Assembly (NCBI RefSeq): GCF_003671495.1
Contig: NZ_RCHN01000015.1
Span: 124,001 to 188,000, forward strand
Direction of reading: 5' to 3'
DNA length: 64,000 nt
From: Ketobacter sp.
GTDB taxonomy: Bacteria; Pseudomonadota; Gammaproteobacteria; Pseudomonadales; Ketobacteraceae
Numbering within the stretch: the stretch's first letter is position 1; every line of letters begins with the position of its first letter. The notes below the pieces were generated by a model. The model was not told the DNA's origin. It did not search any database and saw only the letters and a program-made list of their open reading frames with translations. This document shows positions 16,499 through 26,232 of this stretch, one piece after another. The translations under genes were made by a program, and so were the position numbers.

Positions 16499-18124
16499 AT
16501 GACGCACCCCCACTACGACGCCATCGTGATTGGATCCGGCCTGGGCGGGCTCACCGCCGGAGCCCTGTACGCCCAACAGGGCAAACGTGTACTGGTGATT
16601 GAGCGCCATGACAAGTTCGGCGGTGCCGCCACCGTATACAACCGCAAGCACCTGAACATCGAAGTGGGTTTACACGAGCTGTGCGGCTTTGGTCACCTGG
16701 ATCTCCTGCCCCAGGTGTGGCACCAGCTGAAACTGGACGATCGCGTTGAGCGCCTGCCGGTCCCCACCTTTTTCGCAGTCAAAAAAAGCGGTGGGCCACA
16801 GCAGGTGATGCCGGAGGGCTGGAACGAGGCCAAAGCGGCCGCCCTGCGCCTGTTCCCCCAACACAAACGCGGCATCCTGCGTTATTTCCAGATTCTGCAC
16901 GAAGTCCGCAGCAACATTTTCCACTTCGTCAACGCCAATAAAACCCGCTGGTGGTGGCTGCGCAACGGACCCATCATGCCGCTGAAGTTCCGCGCCATGT
17001 TCAAATACAACAAAATGACCGTGTCACAACTGTTTGACGACCTGTTTGGAAACGACGAAGACATCAAGTTCTACCTGGCTGCCAATATCGGCTATTACAG
17101 CGACCGCCCCCAGGAGCTGTCGGCCCTGTTCTACGCCATTGCCCAGGGCTCCTACCACGAAGGCGGTGGCTATTACATCAAGGGTGGCTCCCAGCAGCTG
17201 AGCGATGCCCTGGTGGACATCATCAAGGAAAACGGCGGCGAGGCGCTGATCCGCCGCACGGTCACCGACATCCTGCTGGACGCGCAGGGCCAGGTGAAAG
17301 GCGTAACCCATGAGAAGAACCTCACCATTGGCAAACGCCGGGACCCCAAGGACAAACTGCCACGCAGTGACTTTGCGCCCCTGATTTTCGGCAATGCCGC
17401 GCCCAATATTCTGCAGGCCATGCTGCCAGACTCAAAACAGGCTGCCTTTATGCAACCCTATGAGGGGCGCCCCCTCTCCCCGGCTTTGTGGGTGTTGTTC
17501 GTTGGAATGGACCGCGATCCCCGGGAATTCGGCGTCACCGACTACGCCACCTTCGTGGTGCCGGAGCATTGCCGAAACTTCAATGATTACGCCAATTTCA
17601 AAACCGCGTTCGCGGAGATGCCGGGTAAGGACATGCCCGGTTATGTGTTCACCGATTACAGCAAGCTGGACACCGGCATGAACGAGAAGGGGCGCCACTT
17701 TGCCGTGCTGTGCGGAATTGACGACATGAATAACTGGGAGTCATTGTCAGAAGAGGATTATTACTCCAAGAAGGACGCCTGGGAAAAAGCCCTGCTCAAG
17801 GACCTGGACCGCCAGTTCCCCGGGCTGGGTCAGCACATTGTGTTCCATGAAATGGGCACCGCCCGCACCATGAACGAATACCTCAACACCCCCATGGGGG
17901 CCACTTACGGTTTCGCCCAGAACGCGCCGTTCATTCAATCCAAGCCGCCCACCACCCGAACCGCAATACCCGGACTGTTCCTGGCATCCGCCTTTGGCAG
18001 TCATGGTGGTGGTTTTGTGGGGGCCATTCTGTCCGGTGCCAATGCCGCCAAGCAGGCGAAGAAGTGGGACGCCCGCCAGGCGGAGGACGGCAGCACGTCA
18101 CTGGGTGCAGCGCAAACCATTTGA
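16499..18124 (+). CDS. FAD-dependent oxidoreductase of the phytoene desaturase / retinol saturase type
   Basis: This 541-residue flavoprotein begins with a Rossmann FAD motif ([35 protein letters not shown]). It also has [17 protein letters not shown] in the middle and the C-terminal [25 protein letters not shown]. That is the layout of carotenoid desaturases, CrtISO and retinol 13,14-saturase. It probably reduces or desaturates a hydrophobic polyene or lipid, but no carotenoid genes are adjacent, so the substrate is open. The start chosen is the ATG at 16499, with CTGGAG 7 bases upstream, rather than the ATG at 16475 inside the repeat region. It is divergent from the PadR gene, which probably controls it. 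Confidence 0.82.
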   Translation: MTHPHYDAIVIGSGLGGLTAGALYAQQGKRVLVIERHDKFGGAATVYNRKHLNIEVGLHELCGFGHLDLLPQVWHQLKLDDRVERLPVPTFFAVKKSGGPQQVMPEGWNEAKAAALRLFPQHKRGILRYFQILHEVRSNIFHFVNANKTRWWWLRNGPIMPLKFRAMFKYNKMTVSQLFDDLFGNDEDIKFYLAANIGYYSDRPQELSALFYAIAQGSYHEGGGYYIKGGSQQLSDALVDIIKENGGEALIRRTVTDILLDAQGQVKGVTHEKNLTIGKRRDPKDKLPRSDFAPLIFGNAAPNILQAMLPDSKQAAFMQPYEGRPLSPALWVLFVGMDRDPREFGVTDYATFVVPEHCRNFNDYANFKTAFAEMPGKDMPGYVFTDYSKLDTGMNEKGRHFAVLCGIDDMNNWESLSEEDYYSKKDAWEKALLKDLDRQFPGLGQHIVFHEMGTARTMNEYLNTPMGATYGFAQNAPFIQSKPPTTRTAIPGLFLASAFGSHGGGFVGAILSGANAAKQAKKWDARQAEDGSTSLGAAQTI

Positions 18125-18147
18125 TCTGTTACAGGTCAGGGAGTTGG

Positions 18148-18342
18148 TTGTTGGGCTACAGCCCGATCCACCTGTTGTCCGTTTGGGTCATCTTTTGCGT
18201 AGTGAAGTCGGTGCAGGGTGCCCGATCCGGCAACCTGCGGCGTCATAAGGCCTTTGCCGTAGGCGCCTATCTGGGCGCCGTCGGTGCCGCACTGGGGGCG
18301 CTGGCACCGGGGCGCATGCTGAATCAGATGTTGTTCGGCTGA
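18148..18342 (+). pseudogene. C-terminal remnant of a DUF2306 membrane protein
   Basis: In this frame the residues GYSPIHLLSVWVIFCVV, ARSGNLRRHKAFAVGAYLG and ALAPGRMLNQMLFG match the C-terminal end of DUF2306 integral membrane proteins: SPIHLLSxW, then an RRGN-x-RxHR-like loop, then PGR. The N-terminal half of such proteins is missing: upstream lies the 3' end of the flavoprotein gene in another frame. Two TTG codons at 18148 and 18151 with GGGAG just before could in principle start a 64-residue product. A decayed or truncated gene is more likely. Confidence 0.55.
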
Positions 18343-19473
18343 TCAATACAGCTTCGCCACCGACTCCTTGACGAAATCTTCCAGCTCGTTGAAACGGCCC
18401 TGCTCCACCTTGGTCACCCATTCAGGGTCCTGCAGCAGGGCGCGCCCCACCGCAATCATGTCGAACTCGTCGATCTCCATACGCTCGAGCAGGTCATCAA
18501 TGCCGCGCTGCCCAATATTGTCCATGGGCTTGGGGGCCAGGGTGCCGTCCAGAAAATCTACGTTCAGCCCGACACTACCTACGGAAATGGTGGGTTTGCC
18601 GGTGATTTTTTTGGTCCAGCCGGCCAGATTCAGGTTGGAGCCTTCAAATTCGGGCTCCCAAAAACGTCGCTGGCTGGCATGGAAAATATCCACCCCGGCT
18701 TCCGACAAAGGCAACAGGAACTGCTCCAACTGCTCAGGGGTAGTCGCCAGACGCGCGGAATAATCCTGCTGTTTCCACTGGGAGAAGCGGAAGATCACCG
18801 GGAAATCCGGGCTCACCCGTTTGCGCACTGCCTGCAAGATATCGATGGCGAACTGGCTGCGTTTTGCAAAGGAGCCACCCCAGCGATCGGTACGCTCGTT
18901 GGTCACCTCCCAAAAGAACTGATCAATCAGGTAGCCATGGGCGCCGTGCAATTCGATGGCATCAAACCCGATACGCTCGGCGTCCGCCGCCGCCTGGGCA
19001 AAGGCATCAATACAATCCTTCACCTCCTGCTCGGTCATGGCGTGAGCTTTACGCTTGCCCGCTGAAGAAATGCCCGACGGCCCCATACCCGGTACGTCCG
19101 GATCAGGCCCAACCCCCGGTCGACGCACCGCACCCACATGCCACAGCTGGGGGGCAATCTTGCCCCCGGCAGCATGCACCGCCTCCACCACCCGTTGCCA
19201 GCCGGCCAGGGCCTCTTCACCGTGAAACGCCGGCACCCCCTCATAGCCGTTGGACGCTACTTGGCCAACGGTGGTGCCTTCGGTAATAATGAGCCCTACG
19301 TTGTTCTCAGCACGGCGACGGTAGTAAGCTACCACTTTGTCATTGGGCACATAGCCCGGGGACATGTTACGGGTCATCGGGGCCATTACGATGCGGTTGC
19401 GTAATTGCAGTGTTTTGCACTGGATAGGCCGGAACAAAGTGGAAACAGACCGGGTCGGTGCCAGTTGGCTCAT
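18343..19473 (-). CDS. NADH:flavin oxidoreductase, Old Yellow Enzyme family
   Basis: This 376-residue FMN-dependent TIM-barrel enzyme reduces activated C=C bonds, using NAD(P)H. Motifs seen are LRNRIVMAPMTRNM at the N-terminus, GLIITEGTTVG, GGKIAPQLWHVGA, the substrate-binding HxxH in IELHGAHGYLIDQFFW, NERTDRWGGSF and the C-terminal phosphate site (VGRALLQDPEW). The start is the ATG at 19473 (GAGAGAC upstream), which gives MSQLAPTRSV; a longer in-frame extension is not convincing. It is convergent with the flavoprotein/DUF2306 region. The physiological substrate is unknown. Confidence 0.9.
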   Translation of the reverse strand: MSQLAPTRSVSTLFRPIQCKTLQLRNRIVMAPMTRNMSPGYVPNDKVVAYYRRRAENNVGLIITEGTTVGQVASNGYEGVPAFHGEEALAGWQRVVEAVHAAGGKIAPQLWHVGAVRRPGVGPDPDVPGMGPSGISSAGKRKAHAMTEQEVKDCIDAFAQAAADAERIGFDAIELHGAHGYLIDQFFWEVTNERTDRWGGSFAKRSQFAIDILQAVRKRVSPDFPVIFRFSQWKQQDYSARLATTPEQLEQFLLPLSEAGVDIFHASQRRFWEPEFEGSNLNLAGWTKKITGKPTISVGSVGLNVDFLDGTLAPKPMDNIGQRGIDDLLERMEIDEFDMIAVGRALLQDPEWVTKVEQGRFNELEDFVKESVAKLY

Positions 19474-19638
19474 GCTTGTCTCTCTATTGCAATGGAGTGG
19501 AGCCAGTATTTTAGGAGGGAACCCCATTCAAGCTGAAAGGGGATAAACGTCAATTACAGGGCAAATATTGCCGAAACCACCCTGTTATGGCGATTAAGGA
19601 AAACCACAGATTATTCACACTCAATAACAGGAAACTCT

Positions 19639-21177
19639 ATGTCGGTCAGCGTGCACGCGCCCTGCGGCGAAATCATCGGGCTTCAGCGGGAAGGTTATCA
19701 GGAATTTCGAGGCATCCCCTACGCCGAACAGCCCATCGGGGTTTCCCGATTCAAAGCGCCGGAGCCCCTGCTCCCCTTCGATGAACCCTTCAAAGCCGAT
19801 CGTTTCGGCGACTCCGCCCCTCAGGATCATATTCCCCTTTTCGGCATTACCCAAACCAGCGAAGACTGCCTGCACCTGAACATCTGGACCCCTGCCTGCG
19901 ATGACAAAAAGCGCCCGGTGATGGTGTGGATTCACGGCGGCGGCTTTCTCACCGGCTCCGGCTCCCAGCTGCTCTACAACGGTCGCAATCTGGCAGTGAA
20001 CGGCGACGTGGTGGTGGTTTCCATCAATTATCGCCTGGGGGCATTGGGCTATTTATACCTGAACGACCTGATCAGCGCCGAGCACAACATCAGCGCCAAC
20101 AACGGGTTACTGGATCAGATTGAAGCCCTGCGCTGGGTGAAAGACAACATTGCGGCCTTTGGGGGCAACCCAGAGGACGTGACCCTGTTCGGTGAATCCG
20201 CCGGCGGAATGTCCATCGCCACCCTGCTGGCCACGCCCGCCGCCTGTGGTCTCTTCAAGCGGGCCATTATCCAGAGTGGGGCCGCCGATCAGGTGCTGAC
20301 CCGCCGCGAAGCCACCGAAATCGGCCGCAAGTTCCTGGAGATCACCGATATCGACCCGGCCAACCCGGGGCGGCTGTGGCAACTGAGCCCGGACCAGATC
20401 ATCAAGGCCCAGCGCAAGTTGACCCGCATGTCCTTCAACCGTGGGCCGTTCAGCCAGGAGGTTCGCCAGACCGGGATGGTCCTGCTGCCGGTGGTGGAAG
20501 GCAGCATCCTGCCGCAGACTCCGCTGTCCGCCATCCAGCAAGGAATCGCCAAGGACATCCCCATCATGGTGGGCTGCACCCGGGATGAATGGAACCTGTT
20601 CCTGAGCTTACCCGGCACGGAAGGCCTGTTTGCCCCCGGCAATGTGCATGAGGTGGAAAAATCGGACCTGATCGCGCTGCTGGAGAAAAGCGTGCCGGGC
20701 ATGGGTGAGCGGGCCGCCAACCTGTATGAAAAAGTGGTGCAGGGCGCAAAGGATTCCAGCACCCTGGCCGACATCTACAGCGCTTTTGAAGGGGATCGCA
20801 TGTTCCGCATTCCCACCCTGCGGATCGCCGAGGCCCATAGTGAGCACAGCCGCAACGCCTTCGTGTTCCAGTTCAATTGGGACAAGGGCGGCTTTGGGGC
20901 CTGCCACGCCAGCGACATTCCCCTGGTATTCGGCTGCACGGATACCCCCGCTGCCCAGTTCCTGTGCGGCGCTGACCCCGGTGCAGCCAAACTCAGCACC
21001 ATTGTGCAAAATTGCTGGATCGCCTTTGCCCGCTCTTCGGACCCCAGTACCGACGGCGTAGGCAAGTGGCACGCCTTTGACGACGAAAACCGCCATGTCA
21101 TGTGCTTTGGCGAAACCCCGCAACTGCATACTGACCCCTTTGCAGCTTCGGCCCCCTTGTGGGAAGGGGTGCTATAG
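19639..21177 (+). CDS. Type B carboxylesterase
   Basis: This 512-residue alpha/beta-hydrolase of the cholinesterase/carboxylesterase (COesterase) family cleaves carboxylic esters. The nucleophile elbow is GESAGG (185-190, S187). The oxyanion segment is WIHGGGF (97-103), and EDCLHLNIWTP is the family signature. No signal peptide is visible, so it is probably cytoplasmic. CAGGAAA lies about 7 bases before the ATG. It is divergent from the Old Yellow Enzyme gene and followed by a strong hairpin, so it forms its own transcript. Substrate not determinable. Confidence 0.9.
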   Translation: MSVSVHAPCGEIIGLQREGYQEFRGIPYAEQPIGVSRFKAPEPLLPFDEPFKADRFGDSAPQDHIPLFGITQTSEDCLHLNIWTPACDDKKRPVMVWIHGGGFLTGSGSQLLYNGRNLAVNGDVVVVSINYRLGALGYLYLNDLISAEHNISANNGLLDQIEALRWVKDNIAAFGGNPEDVTLFGESAGGMSIATLLATPAACGLFKRAIIQSGAADQVLTRREATEIGRKFLEITDIDPANPGRLWQLSPDQIIKAQRKLTRMSFNRGPFSQEVRQTGMVLLPVVEGSILPQTPLSAIQQGIAKDIPIMVGCTRDEWNLFLSLPGTEGLFAPGNVHEVEKSDLIALLEKSVPGMGERAANLYEKVVQGAKDSSTLADIYSAFEGDRMFRIPTLRIAEAHSEHSRNAFVFQFNWDKGGFGACHASDIPLVFGCTDTPAAQFLCGADPGAAKLSTIVQNCWIAFARSSDPSTDGVGKWHAFDDENRHVMCFGETPQLHTDPFAASAPLWEGVL

Positions 21178-21183
21178 CCCACG

Positions 21184-21217
21184 GAGCTTCAGGCCTTCGA
21201 GTGATGGCCTGAAGCTC
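21184..21217 (+). terminator. Strong hairpin between the carboxylesterase gene and rapA
   Basis: A perfect 12-bp stem (GAGCTTCAGGCC/GGCCTGAAGCTC) with a 10-base loop starts 7 bases after the esterase stop. There is no T tract, so termination may be partial or Rho-assisted. Confidence 0.5.
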
Positions 21218-21305
21218 ACACCGGATGCAACGGCATATCCTTCTGAAATCCCACCCCGACTTTGTTAGAATACCGCGCAGCATTTTTCCGGAGACAGTCA
21301 GTACC

Positions 21306-24158
21306 ATGAGCGAACAGGTATTTCACGTCGGCCAGCGCTGGTCCAACACCGCGGAGACCGACCTGGGAATTGGCATTGTGACCCAGGTGAACGAACGTAT
21401 CGTCACCCTTTTCTTCCCCAACACCGAAGAACTGCGCAACTATGCCCAGGCCAATGCGCCCCTCACCCGCCTGGAGTTCCATCCCCGGGACATGATTGAA
21501 ACCGACGACGGCACCAACTACCGGGTGCTGACCCGTCACGAAGAGGAAGGGCTGTATTTTTACGAGGCGGAAAGCGACAACGGTGAGGTAAAAATCCTCT
21601 GCGAAAGCCAGGTGCAGGGCAGCAGCAGCATGCCGGAACCGCTGAAACGGCTGTTGCAGGGGCATTTTGAGCACTACAAGACCTTCGGCATGCGGGTGAA
21701 GAGCTGGGAATTGCTGTCCCGCTATGACCAGCACCCGGCCAAAGGCTTTATGGGCCCCCGGGTGGACCCCATTCCCCACCAGTTCCACATTGCACAAACG
21801 GTCGCCCGTCATGCCCAGGCCAGGGTCATGCTGGCGGACGAAGTGGGTCTGGGAAAAACCATCGAAGCCGGCCTGATTGCCCATCAACTGCTGATCAGTG
21901 GCCGCATCAACCGGGTGCTGATCCTGGTGCCAGATTCCCTGGTACACCAGTGGCTGGTGGAGATGCGACGCCGATTCAACATGCCGGTGCGAGTGCTGGA
22001 CGAAGACCAGTGCGACGCCCTCTGCGAGCAGGAAGATACCGACAACCCTTTCATGTACGAACAGCTGGTGCTGTGTTCGATCCAGTTCCTGCTCAATCAC
22101 CCGCGCTGGGCCGAAGCTGCGCTGGACTCCCCCTGGGATTTGCTGATCGTGGACGAAGCCCACCACCTGGCCTGGCAACCAGAGAACGCCAGCCCGGCCT
22201 ATGGCCTGGTGGAAGCGTTCAGTCTCAAGGCCAAGGGCCTGCTGCTGCTGACGGCCACGCCGGAGAAAGAGGGCCCCGAAAGCCACTTCGCTCAATTGCA
22301 TCTGTTGGACCCGCTGCGTTACCAGGACCTGCCCCGATTTATGGAGCAACAGGCCCGCTTCAATGACATTGCCCTTATTGCGGAACAGCTCATTGATCAC
22401 CAGCCCCTGTCCACCGCGCAATTGGACCAACTCAAGCAATTGCTGAGCGATGACTCCAGCCTCAAACTCATCGACCAACTGGAGCACAACCAGGAAGACA
22501 GTCATGGCCCCACCACCCTGGCCCAACGACTGCTGGACCAGCACGGCACCGGCCGCGCCCTGTTCCGCAACACCCGGGCCAGCATCAGCGGCTTTCCCCA
22601 GCGTCAGCTGACCCGGGTCCGCCTCAAGAACCCCGCTGCCTATACCACCCTGCAGCTGGAGAGCTTTCTGGACCAGCTCTATCCGGAAATGCACCTGCCG
22701 GAGCCAGAGTGGATCGCCCAGGACCCCCGGGTCGAATGGCTGCTGGATACCCTGAAGAAAAACCGCAGTGACAAGTTCCTGGTGATCTGTCACCACAAGG
22801 ACACAGCCTGCGCCCTGCAGGCCCACCTGCATTTCAAGGGCGGCATTCAGTGCAGCGCCTTCCACGAGGACCTGAGCCTGATCGAACGGGATCGCAGCGC
22901 CGCCTGGTTCGCCTCGGAAGAAGACGGCGCCCAAGCCCTGATCTGTTCCGAAATCGGCAGCGAAGGCCGCAACTTCCAGTTCTGCCATCACCTGGTGATG
23001 TTCGACCTGCCCGCCAGCATCGATCTGCTGGAACAACGCATCGGCCGGCTGGACCGTATCGGGCAGCAGCAGGATATCCAGATCTACACACCCTACCTGG
23101 GAGGCACCCATCAGGAAAACCTGCTGACCTGGTACGACGAGGGTTTCACCGCCTTCACCAAAACCGAGGCCTCCCACAGCGTGGTGTTCGAGAACCTGAG
23201 CCAGGACTTCCAGGCCGCCATCGCCAGTCCGGATGAAGATGCCCTGGAACCCTTGCTGGAGGCGACCCGCCAACGCATCGCCGATCTGCACGAGCGCTTT
23301 GTGCACGGCCGCAACCGCCTGCTGGAGATCCACTCCCGCGGAGATGACCGTGTGGAACCCCTCATTGATGCCGTAAAAGACAGCGACAACGACCCCGAGC
23401 TGCGGGAATTCATGGAGCGAGTGTTCAGCGTCTACGGTGTGGAAGAGGAAGACCTGTCCGATGACATCATCCTGATCCGTCCCGGCACCTCCCTCGAACA
23501 CAGCGGCTTCCCCAACCTGCCCGAAGATGGCTTCAGCGCCACTTACGACCGGGCCGTAGCCCTGGGCCGGGAAGACATCGAATTCCTGAGTTGGGATCAT
23601 CCCATGGTGCGTAACGCCATGGACATGATCATCACCAGCGGCAAAGGCAGCTCCGTGATGAGCCTGCTGAAAAACAAGCAGATCAAGGAAGGCACCATTC
23701 TGCTGGAGGCCCTGTTCATTGTGGAATGCCCGGCCCCCGCAGAGCTGCAACTGGGCCAGCTGCTGCCCGCCACCCCGGTGCGCCTGCTGCTGGACCAACA
23801 GGGTCGAGACATCAGCAAGGCCGTTACCACCGATGCCCTGGACAAACAGCTGAAACGGGTGAAAGGCGACCTGATCACCCCCATGCTCAAGGAAATCCAG
23901 GATCCGGTGCTGGACATGCTTAACAAAGGCAACAGCCTCATGGAATCCCGCAAGCAGGAACTGGTGGAGCAGGCCCAGCAACGCTTCCGCGCCTATTGGG
24001 ACAACGAGCGCCAACGCCTGCAGGCCCTGGCGCAAGCCGATGACCAGAGCAAAGCCCTGCAGGCTGCGGATCAACGCCTGGAAAAGGGACTGGAGCTGCT
24101 GGCCCGAAACAGCCAGTATCGCCTGGACGGCCTGCGCATCATGGTCACCATTTCCTGA
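21306..24158 (+). CDS. rapA: RNA polymerase-associated ATPase RapA
   Basis: This 950-residue Swi2/Snf2 ATPase binds RNA polymerase and helps recycle it after transcription. The N-terminal Tudor-like region (HVGQRWSNTAETDLGIG onward) is followed by helicase motif I (DEVGLGKTIEAGL, about 178-190), the DEAH box (283-286), LLLTATPEKEGPESHFAQL, and later SEIGSEGRNFQFCHHLVMFD and QRIGRLDRIGQ. The length matches E. coli RapA (968). GGAGA lies upstream of the ATG at 21306; a longer frame to 21225 is not needed. rluA follows after 3 bases, the same gene order as in E. coli, which supports the assignment. The large open frame on the opposite strand is a shadow. Confidence 0.96.
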   Translation: MSEQVFHVGQRWSNTAETDLGIGIVTQVNERIVTLFFPNTEELRNYAQANAPLTRLEFHPRDMIETDDGTNYRVLTRHEEEGLYFYEAESDNGEVKILCESQVQGSSSMPEPLKRLLQGHFEHYKTFGMRVKSWELLSRYDQHPAKGFMGPRVDPIPHQFHIAQTVARHAQARVMLADEVGLGKTIEAGLIAHQLLISGRINRVLILVPDSLVHQWLVEMRRRFNMPVRVLDEDQCDALCEQEDTDNPFMYEQLVLCSIQFLLNHPRWAEAALDSPWDLLIVDEAHHLAWQPENASPAYGLVEAFSLKAKGLLLLTATPEKEGPESHFAQLHLLDPLRYQDLPRFMEQQARFNDIALIAEQLIDHQPLSTAQLDQLKQLLSDDSSLKLIDQLEHNQEDSHGPTTLAQRLLDQHGTGRALFRNTRASISGFPQRQLTRVRLKNPAAYTTLQLESFLDQLYPEMHLPEPEWIAQDPRVEWLLDTLKKNRSDKFLVICHHKDTACALQAHLHFKGGIQCSAFHEDLSLIERDRSAAWFASEEDGAQALICSEIGSEGRNFQFCHHLVMFDLPASIDLLEQRIGRLDRIGQQQDIQIYTPYLGGTHQENLLTWYDEGFTAFTKTEASHSVVFENLSQDFQAAIASPDEDALEPLLEATRQRIADLHERFVHGRNRLLEIHSRGDDRVEPLIDAVKDSDNDPELREFMERVFSVYGVEEEDLSDDIILIRPGTSLEHSGFPNLPEDGFSATYDRAVALGREDIEFLSWDHPMVRNAMDMIITSGKGSSVMSLLKNKQIKEGTILLEALFIVECPAPAELQLGQLLPATPVRLLLDQQGRDISKAVTTDALDKQLKRVKGDLITPMLKEIQDPVLDMLNKGNSLMESRKQELVEQAQQRFRAYWDNERQRLQALAQADDQSKALQAADQRLEKGLELLARNSQYRLDGLRIMVTIS

Positions 24159-24161
24159 CCC

Positions 24162-24794
24162 ATGGCCGCCCCCACGCTGGACATTCTGTTCGAGGATGAC
24201 CACCTGCTGATCGTCAATAAGCCCGCCGACCTGCTGTCGGTAGCCGGTCGCGGGCCCGACAACCAGGATTCCATCCACACCCGGGCTCAGGCACTCTACC
24301 CCCAGGCCCTGGTGGTACACCGGCTGGATTGTGCCACCTCCGGTGTCATGCTGCTGGCCAAAACCAAAGTCGCGCAAAGTGAACTCAGCCGCCAGTTCCG
24401 TGAGCGGGAAACGCACAAGGAATATCAGGCCATCACCTACGGGGAATGCGCGGCTGACCAGGGTGAAATCCAGTTCCCCTTGATCACGGACTGGCCAAAC
24501 CGCCCCAAGCAGAAAATCTGCCATGAACAGGGTAAACCCTCCCTCACCCGTTATCGGGTGCTGGAACAGGATGGCCGGCGCCGGCGAGTGTTGCTGATCC
24601 CGGTGACCGGCCGCTCCCATCAATTACGGGTTCACACCATGGCCCTGGGTATGCCGATCCTGGGGGACCGCTTCTACGCCCCGGCGCCGGTCATCGCCAT
24701 GGCGGACAGACTGCTGCTGCACGCCCAAAGCCTGTACTTTCGCCATCCCGCCAGCGGCGCCCCGTTCACCTGCACTGCGCCACTGCCCTTTTGA
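24162..24794 (+). CDS. rluA: Pseudouridine synthase RluA (23S rRNA/tRNA)
   Basis: This 210-residue enzyme isomerises uridine in 23S rRNA and in some tRNAs (U746 and tRNA U32 for the E. coli enzyme). The catalytic motif HRLDCATSG (53-61) supplies D56, and TGRSHQLRVHTMALGMPILGDRFY is the conserved C-terminal core. The compact single-domain form without an S4 domain fits RluA rather than RluC/D. It starts 3 bases after rapA, so the two are co-transcribed, as in E. coli. Its C-terminal HPASGAPFTCTAPLPF is also typical. Confidence 0.93.
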   Translation: MAAPTLDILFEDDHLLIVNKPADLLSVAGRGPDNQDSIHTRAQALYPQALVVHRLDCATSGVMLLAKTKVAQSELSRQFRERETHKEYQAITYGECAADQGEIQFPLITDWPNRPKQKICHEQGKPSLTRYRVLEQDGRRRRVLLIPVTGRSHQLRVHTMALGMPILGDRFYAPAPVIAMADRLLLHAQSLYFRHPASGAPFTCTAPLPF

Positions 24795-24861
24795 CTCCCA
24801 CTGTGTATACCCTGTAGCATCGGATGAACTGGTTGCATTCACCGGTGAACAGGAACCCTGC

Positions 24862-25509
24862 ATGAGTCAGAACGACCTTTTTATTTTTGGCGATGTACCG
24901 CTGCAAAGCGTGGAGCTGATCGAGCTGGAGGACGGCGAGATTCTCTGGGCCCGCCGTTTTTACGATGAGGATACCGCGCGTCAGCTTTATTCCCGCCTGC
25001 AAGAGGAAATCCCCTGGCGTCAGGACAACATCAGGATCGCCGGCAAAGAGATGCCCATTCCCCGCCTGCAAGCCTGGTTCGGCGATCCGGGCATGAATTA
25101 CACCTATTCCGGCATGACGCTCGAGCCCACGCCCTGGAGCGACACGCTGCTGACCATTAAAGAGCAGATTGAGGACTACGGTGATCACCGCTTCAACAGC
25201 CTGCTGGCCAACCTCTACCGGGATGAGCAGGACAGCGTGGGCTGGCATGCTGACAATGAGCCGGAGCTGGGTGCCAACCCGGTGATTGCCTCCCTCTCGC
25301 TGGGGGCGGAACGCACTTTCCAGCTGAAACACCGCAAGCACCCCGAGCGTAAACTCGCCCTGGAGCTGGCATCGGGAGACCTGCTGATCATGAAAGGGTC
25401 CCTGCAGCATTTCTGGCTACACCAGATCCCCAAAAACCGGCACCCCACCGAACCCCGTATCAATCTCACATTCAGACGAATTATTGAGGCCGGCACGGGT
25501 AAATTGTGA
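24862..25509 (+). CDS. AlkB-like 2-oxoglutarate/Fe(II) dioxygenase
   Basis: This 215-residue dioxygenase probably removes alkyl groups from nucleic acid bases, like the ALKBH2/3-type AlkB proteins. The iron ligands are HxD in VGWHADNEPELG (H129, D131) and a distal histidine in HFWLHQIPK (H187). The 2-oxoglutarate arginine lies in EPRINLTFRRI (R199 with R205). The substrate lid resembles ALKBH2 (RLQAWFGDPGMNYTYSGM). It is on the same strand as rapA-rluA, 67 bases after rluA, and may be part of that transcript. DNA or RNA repair cannot be told apart here. Confidence 0.9.
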   Translation: MSQNDLFIFGDVPLQSVELIELEDGEILWARRFYDEDTARQLYSRLQEEIPWRQDNIRIAGKEMPIPRLQAWFGDPGMNYTYSGMTLEPTPWSDTLLTIKEQIEDYGDHRFNSLLANLYRDEQDSVGWHADNEPELGANPVIASLSLGAERTFQLKHRKHPERKLALELASGDLLIMKGSLQHFWLHQIPKNRHPTEPRINLTFRRIIEAGTGKL

Positions 25510-25590
25510 TGCAGAGCATGCTGCCAGACATTACAATCGGGAACTCTGTTTGCCCGGCAAACTTTTTTGAAGACCGAACACCTTTATACT

Positions 25591-26232
25591 ATGAAGTATC
25601 TGAACAGGATCACCATCCAAATATTGACGGGGTATTGGCTTTTGACAACCTTGGCAGCCTCCCACGCGGCGCAGGCCGGGGAGCACGAAAGCGAGATCAC
25701 AGAAAAGCTCATCCTGGGCTGGATTGAGAACGTTCACCTGCAACCCTCAGGCCTGAAAGCCAAGGCCAAGCTGGATACCGGCGCCAAAACCAGTTCCATT
25801 CATGCCAAAAACATTGAGCACTTTGAGAAGGATGGTGAGCCCTGGGTACGCTTTCAGTTTTCCAGCAACACCAAGCTGAAAGAAGCCAAATACACCAACG
25901 GTAAAAGTAAAAAGGTCATCACGCTGGAAGCCCCCATAACCCGCCGCGCCCTGATCAAGCGTCACAAGCACACCAGTCTGGAGCGGCCGGTGGTGGCGCT
26001 GCCATTCACCCTGGCCGGCATGGAATACACGGCCGAGTTCACCCTGACCGATCGCAGCAAGTTCCTGTACCCGGTATTGCTGGGGCGACGCTTCCTCAAG
26101 CACGTTGCCATCGTCGATCCTGGCAACACCTTCCTGCGAACCCGCAGCATGGAGCCGGAAGCCCCCAAAGCCGAAGCCCCCGAATCCGACACCGCAGACC
26201 ACTCCACCGACAAGGCTGAGCACGATCAATGA
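25591..26232 (+). CDS. Exported retropepsin-like 'ATP-dependent zinc protease' family protein
   Basis: This 213-residue protein belongs to PF05618, named a zinc protease in databases but with the retropepsin-type aspartic motif KLDTGAKTSSIHA. It has a signal sequence (MKYLNRITIQILTGYWLLTTLAASHAAQA), the domain at about 45-185 (including RRFLKHVAIVDPG), and an acidic, low-complexity tail (PEAPKAEAPESDTADHSTDKAE). The start used is the ATG at 25591; an in-frame TTG at 25567 is possible and neither has a strong ribosome-binding site. Its stop overlaps the next start (ATGA). Family members occur with ATP-grasp peptide ligases and probably trim or regulate the ligase product, here in the periplasm. 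Confidence 0.85.
   Translation: MKYLNRITIQILTGYWLLTTLAASHAAQAGEHESEITEKLILGWIENVHLQPSGLKAKAKLDTGAKTSSIHAKNIEHFEKDGEPWVRFQFSSNTKLKEAKYTNGKSKKVITLEAPITRRALIKRHKHTSLERPVVALPFTLAGMEYTAEFTLTDRSKFLYPVLLGRRFLKHVAIVDPGNTFLRTRSMEPEAPKAEAPESDTADHSTDKAEHDQ

Noticed and set aside
19611..19619. A third TTATTCACA box before the carboxylesterase gene
   Set aside because: A single box fits chance expectation (about two per 64 kb), and the 29-bp context seen in the other copies is absent.
21216..24623. A 1135-codon open frame on the minus strand
   Set aside because: It lies antisense to rapA and rluA, whose motifs and gene order are clear. Its composition is the reverse image of a GC-rich gene, so it is a shadow.
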